64,000 bases of DNA from Verrucomicrobia bacterium S94. Lineage in GTDB: Bacteria; Verrucomicrobiota; Kiritimatiellia; Kiritimatiellales; Pontiellaceae. The position numbers and the translations under genes are program-made. The stretch is from contig CP036201.1 in NCBI GenBank assembly GCA_004299845.1, forward strand, positions 4,030,001 to 4,094,000, in the 5' to 3' direction. Positions 53,367 through 63,751 of the stretch are shown piece by piece (the first letter of the stretch is position 1; each line of letters begins with the position of its first letter). The notes beneath the pieces are model-generated. The model was not told where the DNA came from. It ran no database searches and was given only the letters and a program-made list of their open reading frames with translations.

Positions 53367-53395
53367 TTGAGCCGGTACGGAGCAAAGGCTATAAA
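53367..53395 (+). promoter_or_regulatory. Sigma-70-type promoter for pheT
   Basis: TTGAGC (53367-53372), a 17-bp spacer and TATAAA (53390-53395), 33 bp before the pheT ATG. No T-box or leader peptide fits in that space. Confidence 0.7.
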
Positions 53396-53427
53396 TTCCG
53401 CTCATTTTTTCCAATCGGAGCAGTTTT

Positions 53428-55830
53428 ATGAAAGTACCGGTCAGTTGGCTGAAAGAATATGTGGATTTTGAAGATACCGTTGAAGGTTTGTCGGACAGGC
53501 TTACCTTTGCAGGGCTGGAAGTGGAGGCCATTGAAACCATCGGCTCCGATTTCGAAGGCGTGGTGGTCGGTGAAATTCTGAATATCGAGCCGCATCCGGA
53601 TGCCGATAAGCTGCGGCTCTGTACGGTCGATTACGGGGCCGATGAAAATATGCAGGTGGTCTGCGGGGCTCCGAATGTGGAAGTCGGTGGTAAATATCCC
53701 TTTGCACCGGTCGGTACCACGCTGCCCGGCGGTTTCACCCTGAAAAAGGCGAAAATCCGCGGCGTGATTTCCATGGGGATGCTCTGCGCCAGGGATGAGC
53801 TCGGTCTGGGTGAAGATCATTCCGGTCTACTGGTGCTGGATTCCGACCTCAAGCCGGGGACGCCGTTTGTAGAGGTTTGGGGAGAACCGGAAACGGTGAT
53901 TGAGCTTGAAGTGACTCCGAACCGGCCGGATTGGCTGTCTATGATCGGTGTGGCGCGTGAAATGGCCGCTCTTTACGGCACGGAATTGAAACAGCCGGAC
54001 TTCGAAATTTCCGAAACCGAAAATGATGTCAACGAAGAGATTAGCGTTCGTATTGAAGATGAAGCCAAATGTCCGCGTTATACCGCACGTATTCTGAAAG
54101 GTGCGAAAATCGGCCCGTCGCCGACCTGGATGCAGGAACGCCTCGAAGCCGCCGGCATCCGCCCGATCAGTAACGTGGTCGACATCACCAATTATGTAAT
54201 GCTTGAAACCGGGCATCCGCTGCACGCATTTGATGCGGCCACGGTAGCCGGGAAACAGATTGTTGTACGCACGGCCCATGCCGGCGAAACGATGAAAACG
54301 CTGGATGGTCAGGAGCGCGAACTGACCGAAAATATGCTGGTAATCGCTGATGCCGAAAAAGCTTCGGCTGTCGCCGGGGTAATGGGGGGCGAAGATTCTG
54401 AAATTACCGAGGCAACGACGACCATTCTGCTTGAGGCGGCGGCATTTGATACCGCATCGGTTCGTCATACTGCCAAGCAGCTGGGGCTGATTACCGATGC
54501 CTCCTACCGTTTTCAGCGTGGCGTGAATACGGATTCCGTTGAGTTGGCCAGCCGTCGGGCGGCGGCGCTGATGTGTGAACTGGCCGGAGCGAAACTCTGT
54601 TCCGGTGTTGTGGATGTTTATCCGCGGTCGAAGGAAATGATAAAAATTCCGTTCAGTTTCAAGCGCATCGAAAACATGATCGGGGCCGATATTCCTATTG
54701 ATAAGATGCGCGGCATTTTCCAGACTCTGGAAATCGGATTAGAAGAGGATAACGGCGAAACCGCAGTGGCTGTGGTGCCGGGCTTCCGGTTGGATCTGGA
54801 GCGTGAAGTGGATCTGGTGGAGGAAATTGCCCGGATTCACGGCGTCGATAATATTCCGGCGAAAACGCCTTTGGCTAAAGTGGTTCCGGAAGCGGACGAT
54901 TCGCGCGTCCGTGCCGTTGCCGGACTTCGGAATAACCTGCAGGGGCTGGGCGTCAGCGAAATCATGAACTACACGCTGGTGAGTACGCCGCTGCTGGACC
55001 TGTTCGATCCGGATAATAAAGGCGAGCGCGAGGAGCTGCCGCATCCGATTTCGATGGATCAGTCGGTCATGCGCACTTCGCTGATTCCGCAACTGGTGGA
55101 AAGTCTGGGCCGCAACCTTTCTCGTCAGGTGAACGAAGCGTGTTTTTATGAACTGGGCCGCACCTTTAAACGTGTTGAGGGCGTTCCGGTTCAGACCGAA
55201 ACGGTTTCGCTGGGCATGATGGGCCCCGTCGGCCGCAGTCTGCTGAACAAACAGGCGGCCGTTAAGGACGAAGAGATGTACGTCTGGATGAAAGGACTTA
55301 TCGAACAGCTTTTGGCGGCTCAGCATCTAGAAGTGTCATTCGGTGTTCAGGATTTTCCGGAATTTGAAACCGGTAAATCAGTCGCGGTGATGATCAACGG
55401 CGAAGTTGCCGGTAAAATGGGGTTGGTAAATAAAAAAGCGCGTGATGAATGGCGTCTTTCCGGGCCGGTTGCGGCCGCTGAAATTGAGCTGGAAGCCCTG
55501 CTGAAAAATGCATTTAAAATCCGTAAAACGGAGGAACTTGCACCGTTCCCGTCCATGAGCCGCGATATTGCGCTGGTGCTCGATGAAGCGGTTACACACG
55601 AAGAGATTGTAAAACTGATCGGCAAGGCAAACCCGAAGGATCTGGAATCGTTTGTTCTGTTTGATATCTATAAAGGCAAAGGGATTGAAAAAGGTAAAAA
55701 GAGCCTGGCCTATAACTTTGTCTATCGCTCCGCGAAACAGACGCTGACCGATAAAAAAGTGAACAAAGTTCATCAGAAACTGACCGATTTCCTCTGTAAA
55801 CAGCTTGGGGCAAGTTTGAGGGATTCTTAG
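53428..55830 (+). CDS. pheT: Phenylalanine-tRNA ligase beta subunit
   Basis: An 800-residue protein, the normal length. The order is the N-terminal B1 region (KVPVSWLKEYVDFEDTVE), EMAP-type tRNA-binding domain (GVVVGEILNIEPHPDADKLRLC), B3/B4 (RPISNVVDITNYVMLETGHPLHAFD), B5 (IKIPFSFKRIENMIGADI), the catalytic-like core (MDQSVMRTSLIPQLVESL) and the C-terminal ferredoxin-like anticodon-binding domain (PFPSMSRDIALVLDEAVTHEEI). It works as an alpha2beta2 enzyme. The partner pheS is not upstream here, where the YceI gene is instead. Confidence 0.96.
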   Translation: MKVPVSWLKEYVDFEDTVEGLSDRLTFAGLEVEAIETIGSDFEGVVVGEILNIEPHPDADKLRLCTVDYGADENMQVVCGAPNVEVGGKYPFAPVGTTLPGGFTLKKAKIRGVISMGMLCARDELGLGEDHSGLLVLDSDLKPGTPFVEVWGEPETVIELEVTPNRPDWLSMIGVAREMAALYGTELKQPDFEISETENDVNEEISVRIEDEAKCPRYTARILKGAKIGPSPTWMQERLEAAGIRPISNVVDITNYVMLETGHPLHAFDAATVAGKQIVVRTAHAGETMKTLDGQERELTENMLVIADAEKASAVAGVMGGEDSEITEATTTILLEAAAFDTASVRHTAKQLGLITDASYRFQRGVNTDSVELASRRAAALMCELAGAKLCSGVVDVYPRSKEMIKIPFSFKRIENMIGADIPIDKMRGIFQTLEIGLEEDNGETAVAVVPGFRLDLEREVDLVEEIARIHGVDNIPAKTPLAKVVPEADDSRVRAVAGLRNNLQGLGVSEIMNYTLVSTPLLDLFDPDNKGEREELPHPISMDQSVMRTSLIPQLVESLGRNLSRQVNEACFYELGRTFKRVEGVPVQTETVSLGMMGPVGRSLLNKQAAVKDEEMYVWMKGLIEQLLAAQHLEVSFGVQDFPEFETGKSVAVMINGEVAGKMGLVNKKARDEWRLSGPVAAAEIELEALLKNAFKIRKTEELAPFPSMSRDIALVLDEAVTHEEIVKLIGKANPKDLESFVLFDIYKGKGIEKGKKSLAYNFVYRSAKQTLTDKKVNKVHQKLTDFLCKQLGASLRDS

Positions 55831-55889
55831 AGGGGTGTTTATTTCTTTTCTTGTCGTGTTTCTATTTTGATAAAGGTAATAATAGGAAC

Positions 55890-57886
55890 ATGGCATTTAA
55901 ATTCTCAACTTGGATTCTATTGTTTTTTTTTATGAGTGCATCCTTGGCGGGTGCTCAGGTTCCCTCCCGTTTTGCCCGGGATTCTGTTCGAAAAGAGCAG
56001 TTCAGGAACAAGCTGGAGCGAAAAACGGAAAGCCGGCGCAAGGAGATTCAACGCTGGGCTGCGCAAAAGGGGCTTCCTGTCCGATATAAGCAAGGGCATC
56101 AGGTGATTCAGCTTAGAGCCATTTTCAATGGAGAACCTCTATATCTGACGACATTGAATAAAAAAGCGGCCATTTCCTCGGCAACGGATCTGGTTCAGCA
56201 GGTATCTCCGGGTTACGGATTGGACGGCGATGGCATCATCATCGGCATCTGGGACGGGGGATGGGTTCGTGCAAGTCATATTGAATTTGGTTCCCGTGTT
56301 ATCACGAAGGACACGGATTCGGAGTCCACGGAGATAAACTATCATGCCACGCATGTGGGAGGAACGCTCGGGCATCTGGTCAGGATACGGATGCGAAAGG
56401 AATGGCTCCGGCCGCAACCATTTACAGTTATGGTTGGGAGTCGGATTTGTATGAAATGTCCAGTATTGCGGCAAATGCGCCGGGGCAGTCTACAAAAATT
56501 TATGTTTCCAATCATTCCTATGGACTGTTGGAACCGGAAGGCTATTTCGGAGCGTACATGACTGATGTGGATGATCTCGATGGGCTTGTTTACGGTAATG
56601 AATATTATCTGCCCTTTGTTGCGGCAGGAAATGATCAGGATTTGTCTGTTACGGGATATGACACCATTGCCTATTACGGGGTGGCCAAAAATGTAATGAC
56701 CGTAGGGGCGGTAGAAGATGCCGTTTCCGGAGAGGCTCGGGAGATCGCGAATGCGGCCATGACAGACTTCAGTAGTTGGGGACCGGTGGATGACGGCCGC
56801 ATTAAGCCGGATATTGTTGCAAATGGCTATGAACTGAAATCAACCTCTTCTGCATCTGACACAGGCTATTTGCAATGGGGGTGGTCCGGAACAAGTATGG
56901 CTACGCCCAATGCCAGCGGTTCGGCGGCCCTTCTGGTGGAGCTCTATAAAGAATTGTTTTCAGGGGGGGCTATGCGGGCCAGTACCCTCAAAGGGCTGAT
57001 TATTCATACCGCCGATGATCTGGGAAATCCCGGTCCGGATTATAAGTTTGGCTGGGGGCTGATGAATACAAAAGCTGCTGCGGATCTGATTCATGATGTT
57101 GCTTTGGGAAATGTACTTCGGATGCAGGAAGGTACTTTATCTGAAGCGAATCCATCCGATACCTATTCCATTTATTCCACAGGAGCTGAAGCCTTGAAGG
57201 TCACCCTGTGCTGGACGGATCCGGCGGCTAATGAAAATTATGATACTCTTCCCGATCTGGTTCATGATCTGGATCTCAGGGTCAAAGGGGCCAATGGAAC
57301 AACTTACCCGTATAAATTAAACCGGGATATCCCGGAAAACAATGCCTCGCAGGGCGAGAACAATGTGGATAATGTTGAGCAGGTCTATATTGAGTTTCCG
57401 GATGCGGGTTCTTATGCGGTCACGGTGGATTTTGATGGTTTACTTCCCGGTGAATCACAGAATTATTCGTTGCTGATCAGTGGCATCCCGAGCGATTCGG
57501 ATACCGACAGTATTCCGGATTTCTGGGAAATGCAGTATTTCGGCAGTACGACCGGCGCGCTGGCTTCGCAGGATTCCGATGGTGACGGAGCGGATAATCT
57601 GACGGAATATATTTCGGGTTTTGATCCGACGGATCCGGCGTCGGTTTTTGCGATTACAACGCAGGAGGCGGGCCCTAACGGAGGTGCGCCGTTTGTAATT
57701 ACCTGGGATGCTGTGGAGGGGCGCATCTACAATGTGAAACGGTCCCATGATCTGCTGTATGATCCGTTTGCGGAAAATGAAACCCTTTCCGGGGATCTGC
57801 CGTATCCGGCTGACAGTTTTACGGATCTGGTGGAACGTGTGACTTCGCCGGTATTTTATCAGGTGGAAGTTCGGTTGGCCGATTAG
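55890..57886 (+). CDS. Secreted S8 subtilisin-like protease with C-terminal surface domain, frameshifted
   Basis: ATG at 55890 (weak AGGA) gives a signal peptide. The frame breaks at 56370-56372, where one extra G gives GGTLGASGQDTDAKGMAPAAT, matching the paralogue downstream; the repaired length is about 665. The triad is Asp122 (GIWDGG), His152 (NYHATHVGG) and Ser in SGTSMATPNASG at 56894-56896. A jelly-roll P-like domain follows (LKVTLCWTDPAANENY; HVDNVEQV-like block). Then a calcium-binding thrombospondin-3-like segment (SDSDTDSIPDFWE; DSDGDGADNLTEYISGFDPTDPAS) and a short C-terminal domain. It is probably exported to the surface. Confidence 0.88.
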
Positions 57887-57924
57887 CGTTTTTCTTTACT
57901 TTCGGCATAAAAAACGCTACTTTA
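57886..57924 (+). terminator. Possible terminator after first S8 protease
   Basis: TAGCGTTTTT and AAAAAACGCTA form an AT-rich stem with a loop of about 16 bases. The T run downstream is poor, so confidence is low. Confidence 0.4.
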
Positions 57925-57964
57925 TTGAGTGCGTTTCCAGGGATTGGAATATGCACCACCAGTC

Positions 57965-58300
57965 ATGAAAGTTGCGTATATAATTCTGTTGGGTGCCGTT
58001 GCGGCTTCGGCCGCCGGGTTCCGGATGTTGAAGCCCTCTCCGTGGGGAGCGTTTCCTCCGCTCGATATTATAATCTGCGAAAAGCCGATGGCGGGTTTTC
58101 AATCGCTGAAAACACCGGTAATTGAAAAGAAGCGGATTTATACGCCGACAGAGGTCCATTTTTCCGGCCGGCCCAAAGCTGTAATGCATCCGCTTCTGTC
58201 GATGCCGTCCTTGGAAGAGCGTTCGGACGATATGCTGTTTGAGGCGGATGCACTGAGTTTCCTGCCGTTTGATGAGGCGGTGTTGAGTCCATTCGAATAA
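57965..58300 (+). CDS. Small exported protein of unknown function
   Basis: ATG at 57965 gives 111 residues, beginning with a hydrophobic signal-like segment (KVAYIILLGAVAASAAG). The rest is Pro-rich and acidic at the end, with no recognised motif. No clear ribosome binding site. It lies between two paralogous proteases and could be a prodomain-like or chaperone partner, but this cannot be shown. It may also be non-coding. Confidence 0.45.
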   Translation: MKVAYIILLGAVAASAAGFRMLKPSPWGAFPPLDIIICEKPMAGFQSLKTPVIEKKRIYTPTEVHFSGRPKAVMHPLLSMPSLEERSDDMLFEADALSFLPFDEAVLSPFE

Positions 58301-58327
58301 AATCCGCACTATTTTTGCGGATTTGCG
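58300..58327 (+). terminator. Terminator-like hairpin between small ORF and second protease
   Basis: AAATCCGCAC, loop TATTT, TTGCGGATTT. The stem is perfect but there is no long T run after it. Confidence 0.55.
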
Positions 58328-58382
58328 AATTGAGCGGTCTGCCTCAACCCTTTGTCTATTCGGCTGTAATCTCGAATACGGT

Positions 58383-60569
58383 ATGAAAATCGGCAGCTCC
58401 AGACAATCGAACGGTTTCCGGATATTGGAAATCGAAGCCGTTCTCGGCCTTTTGCTAGCCGTTTCCTCAGCGGCGCAGACACACCGCACATTTTCGGAAC
58501 AGCCGGTCCGGCGGATGGTGCGTGCGGATGAAATGAGGCAACAGGCGGTGCAGAGCCGGGCGGTTGCCAAAGTCTGGGCGGAGCGTCGGGGGCTTGAACT
58601 GCGGCATGATGACGGTACCGGGGTTTCTGAAATCATGGCAGTGCGGAACGGACGGCCCTTGATTTTTACCACGCAGAATGAAAATGCGGCGGTTTCCACC
58701 ACTGCCGATCGGGTGCGTAACGAACTGAGAGTGAGCGGAGCGGGGGTTCGAGTCGGCGTTTGGGACGGAGGACTCGTGCTGACCAATCATCAGGAACTGG
58801 CCGGACGGGTAGTCGCCGGTGATGCCGTGGCGGCGCATTACCATGCTTCGCATGTCGGCGGGACCATTGCGGCGACGGGCGTGAAAGCGCAGGCGGAAGG
58901 GATGGCTCCGGCAGTGGAACTTCTTTCCTACGACTGGGACTCAAATACTGCGGAAATGATTTTAAATGCGGCGGCGGAACCGGGTGAAACCAATCGGATT
59001 TATATTTCCAATCATTCCTATGGCATTTCGTCGGGCTGGTTGTCGTATTACTGGACCAATCCCTATACACACCAGTCGGGCTGGCATTGGTGGGGCGATA
59101 TTGAGGGCATAGAGGGCGATCCCTATTTCGGCCAATACGGATACTGGGTCCGCTACTGGGATGAAATCGTGTACGATGCGCCGTATCACCTCATTTTCAA
59201 AGCGGCCGGAAATGAGCGGAATGATAATCCGCAGGACGGGGACCGGGTTTATTATACGCTTGATGACGGCGAAACCTGGACCAATGTAATTTATGATACT
59301 TCGATTCATGTGCCGGGCGATGGAGACGTTAAGGGCGGCTATGACACGATTCCATACTATGGAAATGCCAAGAATATTATGACGGTCGGTGCCGTGTACG
59401 ATGCTGTCGCTGACGGGGAGCGGAATCTGAACCAGGCTGCTCCTGCAGTATTCTCCAGCTGGGGGCCGGCGGACGACGGGCGCATTAAACCGGATATTGT
59501 GGCAAACGGGATGGAGCTGTTTTCATGCAATTCAACTTCAACAAATGCGTATGCCGTCCGTAGCGGAACCAGTATGGCCTGCCCGAATGCATCGGGGTCG
59601 GCGGCGCTGCTGGTTGATTATTACGATGACCTTTTTCCGGGGCAGGCGATGCGGGCGAGTACACTCAAGGCACTGATTATTCACACGGCCGATGATCTGG
59701 GGCGCCCTGGACCGGATTATCAGTTCGGGTGGGGGCTTATGAATGCCCGGCGTGCAGCGGAGCAGATAGACGATCTTTTTGCCGGAAACCGGATTGCCAT
59801 TAAAGAGGAACGGCTCAGTTCCGGGGAGACTGGTGCATTCTGTGTTTTTTCTGACGGTTCCGCACCGCTCAAAGTGACGCTCTGCTGGACGGATCCGCCG
59901 GGCGGGTATTCCGATGCGCTGGATGACCGGACGTCGATGCTGGTGAATGATCTGGATCTGAAAATCATTGCGCCGGACGGAACCGTTCATTATCCGTTCC
60001 GCCTCAGTTATGCGGATCCCGAAGCTCTGCCGGAAACCGACGGGAAGAATCACGTTGATAATGTGGAACAGGTGATCGTCGGATTCCCTGCAACGGGAAC
60101 CTATACCATCGAGGTTTCGCACGACGGTGAGCTGCAGGATGGGGAACAATATTATTCGCTCATCACGAGCGGGGCGGTTTCGGATGCAGATCAGGACGGC
60201 CTGCCCGATGTCTGGGAAAACCGTTTTTTCGAGACGTTTACCGGGGGCGATATCTCGGATGATTCCGATGGTGACGGATTGAATAATCTGGAGGAATATA
60301 TCGCGGGAACGGATCCGACCGATCCGGCTTCGACCTTTTCAATTGTTTCGGTTTATTCGCTGCCGGCCATGAATGAAAATCCGGTAGTGATCGAGTGGGA
60401 TGCACTGCCGGGGCGGGTTTACCGGGTATACTGGACGTATCATCTACGGTATGTTCCGTTTGAGCTGATCTCCGGGGAAATCCGCTGGCCGGTCAACAGC
60501 TATACCGATACCGTTGAGCGAATCGGCGATGCGGCGCTCTACCGGATTGATGTCCGGCTGGATGATTAA
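58383..60569 (+). CDS. Secreted S8 subtilisin-like protease, paralogue of upstream gene
   Basis: ATG at 58383 is chosen to give an export-like segment (AVLGLLLAVSSAAQ), though no ribosome binding site is evident; a TTG at 58323 is an alternative. The 728-residue protein has triad Asp128 (GVWDGG), His154 (HYHASHVGG) and Ser in SGTSMACPNASG, with Asn in AAGNE. It shares the P-like and thrombospondin-3-like segments with the upstream protease (SDADQDGLPDVWE; DSDGDGLNNLEEYIAGTDPTDPAS), so it arose by tandem duplication. An insert near residues 205-250 rich in Trp/Tyr is absent from the other copy. Confidence 0.9.
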   Translation: MKIGSSRQSNGFRILEIEAVLGLLLAVSSAAQTHRTFSEQPVRRMVRADEMRQQAVQSRAVAKVWAERRGLELRHDDGTGVSEIMAVRNGRPLIFTTQNENAAVSTTADRVRNELRVSGAGVRVGVWDGGLVLTNHQELAGRVVAGDAVAAHYHASHVGGTIAATGVKAQAEGMAPAVELLSYDWDSNTAEMILNAAAEPGETNRIYISNHSYGISSGWLSYYWTNPYTHQSGWHWWGDIEGIEGDPYFGQYGYWVRYWDEIVYDAPYHLIFKAAGNERNDNPQDGDRVYYTLDDGETWTNVIYDTSIHVPGDGDVKGGYDTIPYYGNAKNIMTVGAVYDAVADGERNLNQAAPAVFSSWGPADDGRIKPDIVANGMELFSCNSTSTNAYAVRSGTSMACPNASGSAALLVDYYDDLFPGQAMRASTLKALIIHTADDLGRPGPDYQFGWGLMNARRAAEQIDDLFAGNRIAIKEERLSSGETGAFCVFSDGSAPLKVTLCWTDPPGGYSDALDDRTSMLVNDLDLKIIAPDGTVHYPFRLSYADPEALPETDGKNHVDNVEQVIVGFPATGTYTIEVSHDGELQDGEQYYSLITSGAVSDADQDGLPDVWENRFFETFTGGDISDDSDGDGLNNLEEYIAGTDPTDPASTFSIVSVYSLPAMNENPVVIEWDALPGRVYRVYWTYHLRYVPFELISGEIRWPVNSYTDTVERIGDAALYRIDVRLDD

Positions 60570-62572
60570 TGTCCAGAGATCGGAATTTCAACCTGTTCCA
60601 CGGGGCATTCTTCGATCGATTCCAGAAAGAGCCGGCCGTACCACTGTTTCCAGACTCTGGAATCGAGGATGGTGACGGTGCCGTAGTCGTTGCCGCTGCG
60701 GATAAGGCGTCCGACGCCCTGGCGGAATTTCAGTACGGCTTCGGGAAGAGAATATTCTTTAAACGGATTTCCGCCGCGCGATTCAATCGCTTCAAACCGG
60801 GCCTCGATCAGCGGATGGTCGGGAACAGCAAAGGGCAGACGCGTAATAATGACATTGCTGAGTGCCTCGCCCTGTACATCCACGCCCATCCAGAAGCGGT
60901 CGAGGCCGAACAGCACAGCGGCTTCATGATTCCTGAATTTTTCAAGCATGCGTTTCGGGGGCATGCCGGTGCCCTGAACAAGAAATTCATAGCCGTTTTC
61001 TTCAAAACAGAAGCGCAGTTCATCGGCCACTTTCCGCATAAAGCGGGCATTTGTAAAAAGGACAAAGGCGCGGCCGCGGCTTTCGTCTACAAAATATTTA
61101 ATGGCTTCGGCCGCTTTGTCTTCAAAATCGGGTGCGGCCGGAGGCGGCATATTGACGGGAATCTGAATCTGCATCTGGCGGGAATAGTCGAACGGCGATC
61201 CCACCCGGAGTTCTTCACATTCCTGGGCGCCAATACGCTGCCGGAAATATGCGAGACTGTTCCCGACAGCCAGCGTGGCACTCGTCATGACGACGCAAGG
61301 AATTTCCTCGAACAGCATTTCGCGCAGGATGGGGCCGACATCGACCGGAGCGGAATAGAGTACCGGTAAACGGCGGCGTCCCTGGATTTCGGTCCAGTAG
61401 ACGTGCCCCTGCAGGGATTGTTTCAGAAACGATTCAACGGTGTCGCGCAGTTCAAGACCCCGGTTGCGGAGCGATTTAATCTCGGCCTGAAGATCCTCGT
61501 TGTCGGTCGTCTGGGTGACGGTTTTGAGGTGCATGCAGAGATTGGAGATTTTCAGCGGCAGGTCGGTTTCAATCGGCGGCGGTTCAAACACGCGCTGTTG
61601 CGGTTTTTGCGGGCCGAGCTTAAAATGATTTTTTACGGCTTCAAAAAACTGTTCTGCGGATGTGCGCACCTGATCGGCCATGAAGGTGCCTTTGCCGTCT
61701 TTAAGTACGGATAAAATACCGCGACGTTTTTCACTGTGAATGCGGTTGAGCCAGTATTCAATCTGATAGAGTGAGAGTCGGATGCCGAGATGCGAAGAGG
61801 CCACCTGTTCCATCTGATGGGCTTCATCGAAAACCACATATCCGTAAGGCGGCAGCATGGCCGCGCCCTCGGCCCGCAGGGCGAGCTCGGAAAAAAACAG
61901 GGAGTGATTGACGACCAGTACCTGGGCATCGAGCATCTGCTGGCGGGCGTTGATGTAATAGCAGTCTTTGTAAAAGGGGCAGCGTTTGCCTGTACAGTTT
62001 CCGGTTTCGGCGCAGATGGTACCCCAGACTTCATGATCGGGCTGTTCTTCGAGTTCCTGATAGGAGCCGTCGCCGAGCTTGCGGGCCTGGGCAAGCGCAT
62101 GGATTTTATCGAGCTGGGATTCGCGTGTGGCATCAAAAAGGTCGCCGCTGGTCCGTCGGGCGCGCTGGAGCCGGAGCAGACACAGGTAATTGGAGCGCCC
62201 CTTGACCATTACGGCTTTGAAGTCGCGTCCGAGCACCTGTTTCACAAAGGGGATGTCTTTGTGCATCAGCTGTTCCTGGAGAGTGATGGTATAGGTGGCG
62301 ATTACACAGCGGGTTTCGTGTTCGAGTGCGGTGAGAATCTGCGGTACCAGATAGGCGAAACTTTTTCCGACGCCGGTGCCGGCTTCCACGGCAAGGTGGT
62401 GTCCGAAACCACCGGCGTCGGCGATGGCCCGGGCCATTTTCTGCTGCTGAGGGCGGAGTTCAAAGTGAATACGGCCTTCGGTGCAATGCTGTTCCAGCAG
62501 ACCGCCCGGCTCAAAAAAGCGGTCGGTCAGTTTGGCCGCCTGCGGCGTCGGAACTGGATCGATCGAAATCAT
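60566..62572 (-). CDS. DinG/Rad3-like ATP-dependent DNA helicase
   Basis: A 668-residue superfamily 2 helicase. Walker A is VEAGTGVGKSFAYL, motif Ia VIATYTITLQEQL, DEAH box VVFDEAHQME. Four cysteines in YLCLL and CAETGNCTGKRCPFYKDCYY fit the FeS cluster of the XPD/DinG group. Motifs V-VI are LGLDRFWMGVDVQG-like and FRQGVGRLIRSGND. It unwinds DNA or R-loops in repair. Its 3' end overlaps that of the convergent protease by a few bases. The size fits DinG-like proteins of Gram-negative bacteria without the exonuclease domain. Confidence 0.92.
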   Translation of the reverse strand: MISIDPVPTPQAAKLTDRFFEPGGLLEQHCTEGRIHFELRPQQQKMARAIADAGGFGHHLAVEAGTGVGKSFAYLVPQILTALEHETRCVIATYTITLQEQLMHKDIPFVKQVLGRDFKAVMVKGRSNYLCLLRLQRARRTSGDLFDATRESQLDKIHALAQARKLGDGSYQELEEQPDHEVWGTICAETGNCTGKRCPFYKDCYYINARQQMLDAQVLVVNHSLFFSELALRAEGAAMLPPYGYVVFDEAHQMEQVASSHLGIRLSLYQIEYWLNRIHSEKRRGILSVLKDGKGTFMADQVRTSAEQFFEAVKNHFKLGPQKPQQRVFEPPPIETDLPLKISNLCMHLKTVTQTTDNEDLQAEIKSLRNRGLELRDTVESFLKQSLQGHVYWTEIQGRRRLPVLYSAPVDVGPILREMLFEEIPCVVMTSATLAVGNSLAYFRQRIGAQECEELRVGSPFDYSRQMQIQIPVNMPPPAAPDFEDKAAEAIKYFVDESRGRAFVLFTNARFMRKVADELRFCFEENGYEFLVQGTGMPPKRMLEKFRNHEAAVLFGLDRFWMGVDVQGEALSNVIITRLPFAVPDHPLIEARFEAIESRGGNPFKEYSLPEAVLKFRQGVGRLIRSGNDYGTVTILDSRVWKQWYGRLFLESIEECPVEQVEIPISGH

Positions 62573-62698
62573 TGGCGCATCGTATAGGAAGAGGCGCGCG
62601 GAACAAATGCCGTTTAGAGGAATTTATCCGGATTGTTTTTTGTATTTGCAGGAAGCGGTACTTACAGCGATCATGTATTCGGGACTTTCAGGGCGCTG

Positions 62699-63751
62699 TT
62701 ATTGAATCAGCAGGGCCTGTTCACAGAGATAAGCGGTGAGGGCTTTGGTGATTTCGGTGATGTAGGCGTAGGAGATGTAGTCCGGAGAGTCGATGGAATC
62801 GGCATCGGTATGGTAATACGGGTTTTCAATGAAGGTTCCTTCGTCTTCGGGCCAGTATTTCCGGAAATCGTATTCAACCAGATGAACGGCATCGATCCCG
62901 GCATGTTGAAACGGCATATGATCACTCTGATTATATCCAAAAGCCTGGCGGGGAATCAGACCGGTGCTGGTTTCGATGGCGTTTTCGAGGTGTTTTCCGG
63001 TGGACGAACGCCGGAAGTTTTTTCTTCCAATGACCACATAGGGCGGTGTGCCGGCGTTATCGTAGCCGATCGTATCGATACTGATCATACCGGCAATAGC
63101 TGAACGCAGGAAGCAGTTGTCAGCTGTAGTTGACGGATCATCTGTAGTGTATGTTTTCAGGAAGTGCAGAGCGCCGGGCGATCCCTTTTGTCCCGGGCCG
63201 TAGGAGCCTTTTTCTTCGGCATCGAATGCGACAAAAACGATGGTATCCCGGAATTGAGCGTGCTGAATCACGCGAGCGGTTTCAAGCATGGCGGCGACTC
63301 CGCTCCCGTTATCATCTGCGCCGGGACAGCGTGTTACCGATTCGTGAGCCGCATCCACAGTATCATAGTGGGCGCCGATAATGTGAATCCTGTAGCCCGG
63401 GCTGCCGACTTTAATGGCGACGACGTTGGCGCAGTTGGTGTAGACGGCATTGAAGCGGGTGAAGTGGAACGGATCAAGAGAGGCTTTATATCCCATTTCA
63501 CGGAAGGTTGAAAGCAGGTAGTCGCGGGCGGAGTCATGCTGGTAGGCGGGATAACGGACAGAATCCGTATGGGCGAATCCGCGACTGTTGCCGTCTGCGG
63601 TATAAAGATTCCGATGAAAGCAGGTTATTTGTTCGGAGGAAACCGCATTCGGCAGTTCCGGGATCTGTTGCCGCGGACTGGTGCATGCTGTCAGTAGCAG
63701 CGGGAGAAGCGGAAGGGCATGTTTGAGCAGAATTTTTTTCAAGGGTCTCAC
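62699..63751 (-). CDS. M28-family metallopeptidase lipoprotein
   Basis: The GTG at 63751 is preferred over the upstream ATG because it overlaps the preceding stop (GTGA) and puts a lipobox (LPLLLTAC) near the N-terminus. The 350-residue protein has the M28 zinc ligands: IIGAHYDT (His, Asp), GADDNGSGVAAM, FVAFDAEEKG (catalytic Glu and ligand) and, at the end, a His in YYHTDADSID. It is a di-zinc aminopeptidase, probably on the outer or inner membrane. Confidence 0.88.
   Translation of the reverse strand: MRPLKKILLKHALPLLPLLLTACTSPRQQIPELPNAVSSEQITCFHRNLYTADGNSRGFAHTDSVRYPAYQHDSARDYLLSTFREMGYKASLDPFHFTRFNAVYTNCANVVAIKVGSPGYRIHIIGAHYDTVDAAHESVTRCPGADDNGSGVAAMLETARVIQHAQFRDTIVFVAFDAEEKGSYGPGQKGSPGALHFLKTYTTDDPSTTADNCFLRSAIAGMISIDTIGYDNAGTPPYVVIGRKNFRRSSTGKHLENAIETSTGLIPRQAFGYNQSDHMPFQHAGIDAVHLVEYDFRKYWPEDEGTFIENPYYHTDADSIDSPDYISYAYITEITKALTAYLCEQALLIQ

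Noticed and set aside
61790-62587. Open frames of up to 265 codons antisense to the helicase
   Set aside because: The helicase frame has all family motifs on the other strand; the antisense frames show no homology and no ribosome binding sites.
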